NCBI GenBank assembly: GCA_019752335.1
Contig: JAIEMJ010000030.1
Span: 212,597 to 276,596, forward strand
DNA: 64,000 nucleotides
From: Bryobacteraceae bacterium
Lineage (GTDB): Bacteria; Acidobacteriota; Terriglobia; Bryobacterales; Bryobacteraceae
Direction: 5' to 3'
How positions within the stretch are numbered: the stretch's first letter is position 1; each line of letters opens with the position of its first letter. The notes beneath the pieces were generated by a model. That model was not told the DNA's origin. It did no database searches and was given only the letters and a program-made list of their open reading frames with translations. The position numbers and the translations under genes were made by a program. Shown here in pieces: positions 50,080 through 57,966 of the stretch.

Positions 50080-52143
50080 ATGCGGAATTTTACCTCACTA
50101 ACCACTTTAGGGCTGATTCTCACCCTTTCTTCGCCCCACGCCCACGCCGACGAGGGCATGTGGCTTTTCAACCAGGTGCCCAAAGCGGCCATCGCCAAAA
50201 AGTACGGCTTCACCCTGACTGACCAGTTCGCCCGCCAGCTCCAATTGGGCTCCGTGCGCTTCAATAACGGGGGCTCGGGTTCCTTCGTCTCCGGCCAGGG
50301 CCTCCTCTTCACCAACCACCACGTCGGCATGGACTGCATCCAGAAGGTCTCCTCACCCACCAACGACTATGTGAAGAACGGCTTCTCCGCCGCCACGCGC
50401 GCCCAGGAGAAGCGCTGCCCGGACCTCGAGATCAACATCCTGCAGTCGATTGACGACGTCACCGCCAAGGTGAACGAAGGCCTCAGCGACGCGACGCCGC
50501 CCAGCGAGGCCAACCAGAAGCGCAAAGAAGCCCAGTCGCGGATCGAAAAAGAGTGCGTCGCGGCTGGCGGTGAGCGTTGCGACGTCGTCACGCTCTACGC
50601 CGGTGGCCTCTATCATCTTTACCGCTACAAGAAATACACCGACGTCCGCCTGGTCTTTGCCCCGGAAAGCTCCGTCGCCGCCTTTGGCGGTGACCCTGAC
50701 AACTTCACTTACCCGCGATACTGCCTCGACGTCGCCTTCTTCCGCGCTTACGACAAGGACCAGCCCGTGGTGCCGCAGCACTTCTTCCCCTGGTCCCGCG
50801 CGGGCGCCAAGGACAAGGAATTGACCTTCGTCTCCGGCCATCCCGGCTCCACGGGACGGCTCGCCACGATGACGGAGCTCGAGTATCAGCGCGACGTCAG
50901 CTTCCCCATGACGCTCAGCCGCCTGCGCGGCATGCGCCAGGCCTTGGATAAATTCATGGCCACCTCGGCCGAGAACAAGCGAGCCGGCACCGAGTTGCTC
51001 AACGGCGTCCTCAATAGCCTGAAGGCCATTGAAGGCTTCAACGGCGGTCTGCACGACGAAGCCCTGATGGCCCGCAAACGCGAGGACGAGAACAAGCTCA
51101 AGAAAGCCGTCGCCGACGATCCCGCCAAGGCCGCGCGCTACGCCAAGACCTGGGACGAGATCGCCGCGGCCTACGAGCGGTACCGCGCCCTCAATGCCCC
51201 CTTCGCCGTCTTCGAACGCTCGCTCAGCGGCGGCGACCTGATGGGCATCGCGCGCGACCTCGTCCGCTATACGGCCGAGAAGGCGAAGCCGAATCCGCAG
51301 CGCTTGCGCGAGTATTCGGAGACGGCGCTTCCGGCGGTGGAGCAGCGCATGTTCTCGGACGCGCCCGTCAGCCCGGGCCTGGAAGTCGCGATGCTCGAAA
51401 ACTACTTCACTTGGGCCCAGGCCACGCTCGGCGCCGCCCACCCGGCAATGGAGAAAGCGCTCGCCGGCCGGACGCCCCGGGCCGCCGCCGAAGCCATCAT
51501 CGCCGGCACCAAGCTGGCCGACATCGCCGAGCGCAAGCGGCTGGCCGCCAGCGCCGAGGCCGTGCAATCCTCGTCTGACCCGCTGATTCAACTTCTGCTC
51601 ACCCTCGACGCCCCGGCCCGCGAAGTCCGCAAGCGCTATGAGGATCAGGTGGAGGCCTCGCTGCGCGGCGCCGCCACGCGCATCGCCCAGATTCGCTTTG
51701 CCATGTACGGTGACCGCGAGTATCCCGACGCCACCTTCACCCTGCGGCTTTCCTATGGCCAGACGCTCGGCTACAAGAATGCCAAGGGGCAGGACGTTCC
51801 GTGGTCCACCGTCATGGGCGGTATTTATCCCAAGGTCACCGGCCAGGAGCCGTTCGCGCTGCCCAAGAATTGGCTCGACGGCAAGTCCGCCTTGAATTTG
51901 AAGACGCCTTACAACTTCGTCTCCACGCACGACACCCACGGTGGCAACTCCGGCAGCCCGACACTGAACACGCGCGGCGAGATCGTCGGAATTCTTTTCG
52001 ATGGCAACCTCGAAGGCCTTCCCAATCGCTACGTCTTCACCGATTCCATGGCCCGCAGCGTGCACGTCGCCAGCCAGGGGATTCTCGAGAGCCTCCGGAA
52101 GATCTACCGCGCGGACTCGCTGGTGAAGGAACTCACTCGTTGA
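50080..52143 (+). CDS. S46-family dipeptidyl-peptidase (DPP7-like)
   Basis: About 687 residues from ATG 50080 (MRNFTSLTTLGLILTLSSPH) with a signal peptide, then DEGMWLFNQVP, the classical mature start. Catalytic His81 lies in GLLFTNHHVGMDCIQ and the Ser in HGGNSGSPTLNTRGE (residue 624). The specificity region reads GILFDGNLEG. Gly there is typical of DPP7, which prefers hydrophobic P1, while DPP11 has Arg. The enzyme releases dipeptides from oligopeptides in the periplasm. The next gene starts at TTG 52140, overlapping the stop by 4 bp. Confidence 0.95.
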   Translation: MRNFTSLTTLGLILTLSSPHAHADEGMWLFNQVPKAAIAKKYGFTLTDQFARQLQLGSVRFNNGGSGSFVSGQGLLFTNHHVGMDCIQKVSSPTNDYVKNGFSAATRAQEKRCPDLEINILQSIDDVTAKVNEGLSDATPPSEANQKRKEAQSRIEKECVAAGGERCDVVTLYAGGLYHLYRYKKYTDVRLVFAPESSVAAFGGDPDNFTYPRYCLDVAFFRAYDKDQPVVPQHFFPWSRAGAKDKELTFVSGHPGSTGRLATMTELEYQRDVSFPMTLSRLRGMRQALDKFMATSAENKRAGTELLNGVLNSLKAIEGFNGGLHDEALMARKREDENKLKKAVADDPAKAARYAKTWDEIAAAYERYRALNAPFAVFERSLSGGDLMGIARDLVRYTAEKAKPNPQRLREYSETALPAVEQRMFSDAPVSPGLEVAMLENYFTWAQATLGAAHPAMEKALAGRTPRAAAEAIIAGTKLADIAERKRLAASAEAVQSSSDPLIQLLLTLDAPAREVRKRYEDQVEASLRGAATRIAQIRFAMYGDREYPDATFTLRLSYGQTLGYKNAKGQDVPWSTVMGGIYPKVTGQEPFALPKNWLDGKSALNLKTPYNFVSTHDTHGGNSGSPTLNTRGEIVGILFDGNLEGLPNRYVFTDSMARSVHVASQGILESLRKIYRADSLVKELTR

Positions 52144-52622
52144 GCCAAGCCTTTCAGCTCGGTCTCCGCTACGGACTGGTGATCGGCATCCTGACCCTGG
52201 TGGATGTCTACGCAGGAACCATGACCAACGTTTCGCGCACCTATTGGATGTTCGCGCAGACGGTGCTCGGCCTGGTGACGATGTACATCTGTGGTTGGGC
52301 CGGGATGAAGGCGTTTGACGGCAAGCTCGCGCATTCGGCGGTCGCCGGGGGACTCGCCGGACTCATCGGCACGATGCTGTTCACCTTCACTCTCTTCACG
52401 GTCTGCTACGGCCTGACGGACCAACTCCGCCAATTCCCGTTCTCGAGCGTCGACCTGGCCAAAACCGGACAGACTGTGCCGGCCTACGTCCGCTCGGCGG
52501 ACGGTGTGCGGGACCTGTGGAATGTGGTCGTTTCCGGGATGCTGCGCGCACCGCTCGGGGCCGGATTCGGCGCCATCGGCGGCCTGATCGCGCGGTCGGC
52601 CGGGATGATCCCAAAGTCGTAA
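52140..52622 (+). CDS. Small polytopic membrane protein after the S46 peptidase
   Basis: A 160-residue protein from TTG 52140, which overlaps the peptidase stop (TTGA). No ATG or GTG near the first helix suits better. Four hydrophobic segments are seen: GLRYGLVIGILTLVDVYAG, MFAQTVLGLVTMYICGWAGM, VAGGLAGLIGTMLFTFTLFT and APLGAGFGAIGGLIARSAG. Gly-zipper-like patterns occur in the last two. No family with known function is recognised. Coupling to the peptidase suggests an envelope-linked role. Confidence 0.65.
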   Translation: MSQAFQLGLRYGLVIGILTLVDVYAGTMTNVSRTYWMFAQTVLGLVTMYICGWAGMKAFDGKLAHSAVAGGLAGLIGTMLFTFTLFTVCYGLTDQLRQFPFSSVDLAKTGQTVPAYVRSADGVRDLWNVVVSGMLRAPLGAGFGAIGGLIARSAGMIPKS

Positions 52623-52633
52623 CGTCGGGATTC

Positions 52634-52745
52634 GGACCCGTCACTCTCATTCCGGGTTGGAAGGGGACTTGTCACTCCGATCCGGCATTCGGATTCGTGA
52701 CCCGTCACTCCGTTCCGGGCTTGCCAGCACTCGCCAGCAAGTCCC
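52634..52745 (+). repeat. Degenerate REP-like units upstream of the RAYT gene
   Basis: Three imperfect copies of a GACCCGTCACTCCGTTCCGG-type unit, at about 52635, 52666 and 52698. They are followed by CTTGCCAGCACTCGCCAGCAAG, a stem-loop. The same unit forms the large palindrome downstream of the transposase gene. Confidence 0.75.
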
Positions 52746-52795
52746 AAATCGTCCCGCGAAAAATATTTGAGAACAATTGCCTGGAAAACACACTT

Positions 52796-53269
52796 ATGTA
52801 CGGGATGACCTACATGATCACGTTTTCCGGATATGGCACGCATTTGCATGGCCACGAGCTGGGCTCTTGGAAAGACGGCGCCCTGCAGCCTCCCAATACG
52901 GCCCGGGAAAAGATCATGCGAGAGCGCATGATCCAGCCACCATTTGTTCTCGATTCGCCACAGCGCCCCATGGTCTTGGACGCTTTGGTGACCCTCGCCG
53001 GAAAGCGCGGCTGGACCTTGCTGGCGGCCCATGTCCGGACGACCCATGTACACGCGGTGCTGGTTTGTGAAGCGCCGGCGCAGCGAGCCCTCGTAGCCTG
53101 CAAAGCAAGCGCCACCCAGGCGCTCAACCTCGCCGATGGTCAACTCGAACGCCGGCGCTGGTCCCAGGGAGGGAACGTCCTTCACTTGCGTTCCTCGTCC
53201 GCTGTAACAGCTGCAATCCGATACGTCCTACATAGACAAGGTGAGCCGATGAGTGTCTATAGCAACTGA
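52796..53269 (+). CDS. REP-associated Y1 (HUH) transposase
   Basis: About 157 residues from ATG 52796. The HUH motif is HVRTTHVHAVLVCEA and the catalytic Tyr lies in SSAVTAAIRYVLHRQGEP, the layout of RAYT/IS200-like single-strand nucleases. The strand MTYMITFSGYGTHLHGHELG at the N-terminus and RRWSQGGNVLHLRSS before the Tyr support this. RAYTs process palindromic REP sequences, and such repeats flank this gene on both sides. An earlier start in the same frame would lie in the REP DNA and is unlikely. Confidence 0.85.
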   Translation: MYGMTYMITFSGYGTHLHGHELGSWKDGALQPPNTAREKIMRERMIQPPFVLDSPQRPMVLDALVTLAGKRGWTLLAAHVRTTHVHAVLVCEAPAQRALVACKASATQALNLADGQLERRRWSQGGNVLHLRSSSAVTAAIRYVLHRQGEPMSVYSN

Positions 53270-53275
53270 CCGTTT

Positions 53276-53381
53276 CTGGGACCCGTGAACCTGGGACCCG
53301 TGAACCTGGGACCCGTCACTTCGTTCCGGGCTTGCCTGGCGAACTCTGCTGGCAAGCCCGGAACGGAGTGACGGGTCCCAG
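53276..53381 (+). repeat. REP palindrome downstream of the RAYT gene
   Basis: Two tandem 15-bp units CTGGGACCCGTGAAC lead into a long inverted repeat: arms 53306-53336 and 53351-53381 (31 bp, one mismatch, which is a G-T pair in RNA) around a 14-nt loop. The arms begin CTGGGACCCGTCACTTCGTT. It lies 113 bp before the TonB receptor start and could affect its transcription. Confidence 0.88.
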
Positions 53382-53494
53382 AAGTGTTCCGCATGAATCC
53401 TCTCCTGAAAACGTCTGCATTCATCAGGCCGTATCCCAAAACTGATACACTGACCGATATTGGGTCAACCAAGTCTGCTTTAAGGAGAAGTCTC

Positions 53495-56400
53495 ATGCTT
53501 CAACATGCTCTATGTAGAGCCACGGTTCTCGTTCTAACCGTGTTCGCACTCGCCGCCAGTGTCTTCGCTCAGTCCGACAATGCCACGATTTCCGGTATCG
53601 TCAAGGACCCCAGCGGTGCGCCGGTCGCCAACGCCAAAGTCAGCTTGCGCAACGAAAGTACGTCCTTCGAGCGTCAGGCCAATACTAACAACGACGGTTT
53701 CTACACCGTCACCAACATCGCCCCCGGCTATTACACGGTCACCGTGGAAGCGACGGGCTTTAAGAAAGCGACGACCACCCGCAACAAGCTGGATGCTGGT
53801 GTGCCGATCGCCGTCAACGTCGATCTGACGCTCGGCCAGTTAACCGATACGGTTACCGTCGAAGCCAGCGCGTCGCAGGTGAATACGGAGTCCGCCACGG
53901 TCGGCAAGACCGTCGAGCAGGCCCAGATTCAGAACCTGACGCTGAACGGCCGCAACCCGCTCTTCTCGGCGTTGCTGCGCCCGGGTGTCCGCGGTGGCGC
54001 TCTCTCCGGCTTTAGCTTCGGATTGTCGAGCGGTGGCTTCACCATCAACGGTGGACGCTCCCAGGACTCGCTGATCACCGTCGATGGCGCCGTCGCCATT
54101 CGGACCCGCGCCAACGGCACGTCGATCGGCACGGCCGACGCCGACACCGTACAGGAAGTGCAGATTCTCGCCGCCAATTACTCGGCCGAATACGGCCGCT
54201 CCGGCAATGGGCAGATCCGCATGGTGACCCGTTCGGGCCAGAAGGATTTCCACGGCGCGCTTTACGAAAACTTCCGCAACTCCGCGCTTGACGCCAATAG
54301 CTGGACCCGTAACCGCTCGCCGCTCACCAACTTTACGGCGCCGTTCCGCTTCAACCAGTTCGGCTACAACGTCTCCGGCCCGGTGATGATTCCGAAAGTC
54401 TTCAACAAGGAGCGCGAGAAGCTCTTCTTCCTGTTCGCCCAGGAATGGGTCCGCTTCCGCCAGGACGTGAACAACGGCGGCCAGCGCGTGCCCACCGCGG
54501 CGATGCGCAATGGCAACTTCAGCGAGTTGCTCGGCAGCAACCTCTTCTACGGCTCGCCCCGTGCTATCGAGGATCCGAGCAGTGGTCTCCCTTGCACCAC
54601 CACCGGGGCTTCCGTGGGTGGCCCCGGCTGTTTCCCGAATAACGTGATCCCCGTCAACCGCCAGAGCCCCAACGGCATGGCCTTCCTCCGTGCCTATCCC
54701 GCGCCGAACGGTATCTTCCCCGGCAACAACAACTTCTTCCAGGTGCGTCCTCAGCCGCAGAACCAACGCAAGGATACGGTCTCGATCGACTACAATCCCA
54801 CTTCGAACCAAGTCGTCCGTTTCCGCCACTTGAACTACGCTTTCGACGTGGCGAATGCCTTCGCCGCCGGTTTCGACTTCGCACCCTCCGCGCTCGACCG
54901 TCCGAATAAGACGGCCAGCCTTTCTCACGTCTGGACCTTAAGCCCCACCCTGATCAACGAAGCGATGATCACCGCCTCGAACGACCGCGTCACGATCGCC
55001 GTCCAACGCCAAGGCCGTTTCCAGCGCTCGGTGAACAACATCACCTACCCGTACCTCTTTAGCGACCCCAAGGAGATTCCGGACAAGATCCCCACCATCG
55101 TCATCCCGAACACGGGAACCATCGACGGCGGCCCTTACCCCTCCAGTTCCGCGGGACCCATCTATACTTTCTCCAACAACATGACCAAGATCGCCGGCAA
55201 CCACACCTTCAAGTTTGGCGTGATGTTTGAGCGCTCCGGTCAGAACGACTTTGACCAGATCAACGTGAACGGTGTTCCCGGTGGCACCAACAACCAAAAC
55301 GGCCGCTTTGAATTCAACGACGTCCGTCCTGGCGCGCCGGGCGCTGGCACCGGTTTGGCGAATGCGGCCCTGGGCCTCTTCTCTACCTATGCCGAGATCG
55401 GAACCCGAAGCTTTACCCCCTATCGCAGCAATATGGTCGAATTCTTCGGGCAGGACTCCTGGCGCGTCAGCCAGAGGCTCAAACTAGAACTCGGCTTCCG
55501 CGGCACTTGGCAGAATGGCTACTATAAGTCCCTCTGGGGCAACATAGCCTACTTCAACCCCCGGAACTACGATCCCGCTCAGGCCGCCGTCATTGATCGC
55601 GCCACGGGCAACGTCCTGAGCGGGAATCGCTACAACGGGGTGCGCATCCCCGGCAGCGGCACTCCCGCGGCCGGCAAAGGACGCGTTCCCGCCCTCGATT
55701 CCGGCCTATTCAACAATCTGTTTGACGGTGGTAGCAGCTATCCGTCGCCCAACCAGATGAACTTCATGCCCCGCCTCGGTTTGGCTTACACGCTCACTTC
55801 GAAGCAAGTGATCCGCGTCGGCTTCGGCGGCTTCGTTTCGCGCCCTGGCGTGTACGATAGCGTCTTCCTCGGCGGCAACCCACCCTTCCAGCCGATGGCT
55901 TCCGTGTCCAACGGCAACGTCGACCTGCCCGGCGGCGCCACGCGCACGGCCTTCCCGCAGTTCTTCATGACCATTGACCCGGCCTACAAGATCCCGCTTT
56001 CCTACCAGTGGAATGCCACCTACCAGCGCGAGATCGGCTACGGCACCACCGTGGAGGTCGGCTACGTTGGCACGGTTGGCAACTTCCTGGCCCGCGAGCG
56101 CGACTTGAACCAACTGCCCACCGGGAGTACGTTCCGGACTGAGAACACCACGCCGAGCCTCGCGAACGTCAACTTCCAGCGCCCCTTCAAGGGCTTTGCC
56201 AACATCCCGATGCTCGAGCACTCGGGCCGCAGCACCTATCACGGCCTGCAACTCGAAGTGAACCGTCGTTTCGCGAAGGGCCTGCTCTATAGCTTCTCTT
56301 ACACCCTCTCGAAGACCATGGACAACAACTCTGGTCCGCGTGACGGCTTCTACGACGTTTACAATCAGAGCCTCAACTGGGGCAAATCCGCCAACGACAC

Positions 56401-56983
56401 GCGCCACATCGCGGTGGCCAGCGTCGTTTATGAACTGCCCTTCTTCAAGGGCGGTAACTCCAACCGAGCTGTGCGCGCGGTCGCGGGCGGCTGGCAGTTG
56501 ATGGCCGTCAACCAGTGGCAGACCGGCACTCCGATCACCATCGGCAATGGCGACGATTACCTAGGCATCGGTTCCCCGAACTTCAAGCCCTGGAATCTGA
56601 ATTTCGCGCCGAGCAACTCCGGCCGCCAGTTTAGCAACGTTACCGCGGCGGGGAACTACGTGAACGAGCCGAATTTCTACTTCCCGGTGACGAACGGCAC
56701 CACCTCGCTGGCCACCCGGCCCGCGAATGGCACGCTTCCGAACCAGAACCGGAATTCGATCAGCTTCAACAACCCCGGCTTCCAGAACTGGAACCTGGCA
56801 ACGACGAAGTCGTTCAACATCACCGAGCGCACCCGCATCGTCTTCCGTGCCGAGGGTTTCAACTGGATCAACCACCCGAACTGGGGCGGGGTCGATACCA
56901 ATCCGACGGCCGCTACCTTCGGCAAGGTCACCGGTAAGAGCAGCGAACGCACCATGCAGATGAGTCTGCGGCTGCAGTTATAA
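53495..56983 (+). CDS. Oar-like TonB-dependent outer-membrane receptor
   Basis: A 1162-residue receptor from ATG 53495, preceded by TAAGGAGA. A signal peptide (VLVLTVFALAASVFAQS) is followed by a carboxypeptidase-regulatory beta domain (ATISGIVKDPSGAPVANAKV, about 30-115). Next comes a plug-like region (about 120-260: QIQNLTLNGRNPLFSALLRP, EVQILAANYSAEYGRSGNGQ) and a long beta-barrel ending ERTMQMSLRLQL with the usual aromatic/hydrophobic C-terminus. Such receptors are abundant in Acidobacteriota and bind glycans or peptides. No SusD-like gene adjoins. It stands between the REP palindrome and a strong terminator, so it is monocistronic. Confidence 0.93.
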   Translation: MLQHALCRATVLVLTVFALAASVFAQSDNATISGIVKDPSGAPVANAKVSLRNESTSFERQANTNNDGFYTVTNIAPGYYTVTVEATGFKKATTTRNKLDAGVPIAVNVDLTLGQLTDTVTVEASASQVNTESATVGKTVEQAQIQNLTLNGRNPLFSALLRPGVRGGALSGFSFGLSSGGFTINGGRSQDSLITVDGAVAIRTRANGTSIGTADADTVQEVQILAANYSAEYGRSGNGQIRMVTRSGQKDFHGALYENFRNSALDANSWTRNRSPLTNFTAPFRFNQFGYNVSGPVMIPKVFNKEREKLFFLFAQEWVRFRQDVNNGGQRVPTAAMRNGNFSELLGSNLFYGSPRAIEDPSSGLPCTTTGASVGGPGCFPNNVIPVNRQSPNGMAFLRAYPAPNGIFPGNNNFFQVRPQPQNQRKDTVSIDYNPTSNQVVRFRHLNYAFDVANAFAAGFDFAPSALDRPNKTASLSHVWTLSPTLINEAMITASNDRVTIAVQRQGRFQRSVNNITYPYLFSDPKEIPDKIPTIVIPNTGTIDGGPYPSSSAGPIYTFSNNMTKIAGNHTFKFGVMFERSGQNDFDQINVNGVPGGTNNQNGRFEFNDVRPGAPGAGTGLANAALGLFSTYAEIGTRSFTPYRSNMVEFFGQDSWRVSQRLKLELGFRGTWQNGYYKSLWGNIAYFNPRNYDPAQAAVIDRATGNVLSGNRYNGVRIPGSGTPAAGKGRVPALDSGLFNNLFDGGSSYPSPNQMNFMPRLGLAYTLTSKQVIRVGFGGFVSRPGVYDSVFLGGNPPFQPMASVSNGNVDLPGGATRTAFPQFFMTIDPAYKIPLSYQWNATYQREIGYGTTVEVGYVGTVGNFLARERDLNQLPTGSTFRTENTTPSLANVNFQRPFKGFANIPMLEHSGRSTYHGLQLEVNRRFAKGLLYSFSYTLSKTMDNNSGPRDGFYDVYNQSLNWGKSANDTRHIAVASVVYELPFFKGGNSNRAVRAVAGGWQLMAVNQWQTGTPITIGNGDDYLGIGSPNFKPWNLNFAPSNSGRQFSNVTAAGNYVNEPNFYFPVTNGTTSLATRPANGTLPNQNRNSISFNNPGFQNWNLATTKSFNITERTRIVFRAEGFNWINHPNWGGVDTNPTAATFGKVTGKSSERTMQMSLRLQL

Positions 56984-57002
56984 GCTACGCATTTAAACCA
57001 AC

Positions 57003-57040
57003 AAGCGCGCGGGGCTCATGCCGGGCGCGCTTTTCGTTTC
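57003..57040 (+). terminator. Rho-independent terminator of the TonB receptor gene
   Basis: Stem AAGCGCGC / GCGCGCTT (57003-57010 and 57025-57032) followed by TTCGTTTC, 20 bp after the receptor stop. It may also serve the convergent coiled-coil gene. Confidence 0.8.
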
Positions 57041-57510
57041 TAGCCAGCCGTCGCGCTCATCGCTTTCGCGGGCACCGCCTGCTCCCGCAGTCGGGCGCTG
57101 TAGTGGTCGCGCTCCTGGGCTACTTGCTGAAGCTGCCGCGCATGCTGGCTGGCCGCGTGTTGTGCGGCGGCCAGTTGGGTCCGCAGGGTGCCGAGTTCGC
57201 CGGGCACGGCGTGGAGGGCGGCCAGTTCCTGCTGGAGAGCCTCGATCCGCGCTTCCAACGTACCGGCGGCGGCCAGGGCCGTCTGATGTTCGCTGGTGAG
57301 GCTGGCCAGCCTGCCGTAGAGGTCGCCGTGGCCTTTCTCGAGGGAGGCGTACTTCTGGGCCCAGTCGCTTAGCGAGCTTCGCAGCCCCTCCACCTCGGAC
57401 GCCGTCTCCGCGGCCTTCCGCGGCGAACGCGACGCCAGCCACATCAGCGACGCCCCGCCGGTCGCGGCGGCAGACAGGCTCAGCCAAAAATGCTCCAACC
57501 AGAAGCTCAT
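57040..57510 (-). CDS. Membrane-anchored coiled-coil protein
   Basis: A 156-residue protein with an N-terminal hydrophobic segment (EHFWLSLSAAATGGASLMWL) and a long coiled coil (about 40-145; EVEGLRSSLSDWAQKYASLE, AAGTLEARIEALQQELAALH). It could link the inner membrane to periplasmic or cytoplasmic partners. No family is recognised. It is convergent with the TonB receptor gene. Confidence 0.65.
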   Translation of the reverse strand: MSFWLEHFWLSLSAAATGGASLMWLASRSPRKAAETASEVEGLRSSLSDWAQKYASLEKGHGDLYGRLASLTSEHQTALAAAGTLEARIEALQQELAALHAVPGELGTLRTQLAAAQHAASQHARQLQQVAQERDHYSARLREQAVPAKAMSATAG

Positions 57511-57643
57511 GCCTTTGAGAGACCCTTCACTTTGATTTCGATACCACGATGCTCCTTGTAAGATTGTCGGGCCGCCGCGGCATTGTCAAGCGCAAGCCGG
57601 TTTCCCTGCTCATTCGGCCCCGCCGGGATGCGACAATCAAGGC

Positions 57644-57946
57644 ATCGAACTTACCAACTCACCTACTTACCGGCGTCTCCATTGGGCCGGACTGGCCGAA
57701 GGCATCTCATTTCTGCTCCTGCTGGGAGTCGCCATGCCGCTTAAGTATCTGGCGGGAAGGCCGGAAGCCGTCCGGCTGGTGGGCAGCCTGCATGGGGCGC
57801 TCTTTGTGCTCTACGTCATCGCGGCCCTGCTCGCGGCGCGCAAGTTCCGGTGGCCGGCGGTGACCACGGCGCAGGCGCTGATCGCCGCGGTGCTACCTTT
57901 GGGCCCCTTTTGGTTCGATGCCAAGCTCCGCAAGGCCAAGCTATAG
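57644..57946 (+). CDS. DUF3817-like small membrane protein, start uncertain
   Basis: Residues YRRLHWAGLAEGISFLLLLG, VAMPLKYLAGRPEAVRLVGS, LHGALFVLYVIAALLAARKF and LIAAVLPLGPFWFDAKL match DUF3817 from memory, with three helices. The only ATG in frame (57734) would remove the first helix, and no ATG, GTG or TTG precedes it in this frame. ATC 57644 is offered as a placeholder; ATT 57563 is another possibility. A small indel in the 5' region is an alternative. GH57 starts 20 bp downstream. Confidence 0.65.
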   Translation: MELTNSPTYRRLHWAGLAEGISFLLLLGVAMPLKYLAGRPEAVRLVGSLHGALFVLYVIAALLAARKFRWPAVTTAQALIAAVLPLGPFWFDAKLRKAKL

Positions 57947-57966
57947 CGTGCCATCCTAAAGACTGA

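Noticed and set aside
50353-52065. Minus-strand 570-codon frame
   Set aside because: It lies opposite the S46 peptidase, whose catalytic motifs are in place; no recognisable protein on the minus strand.
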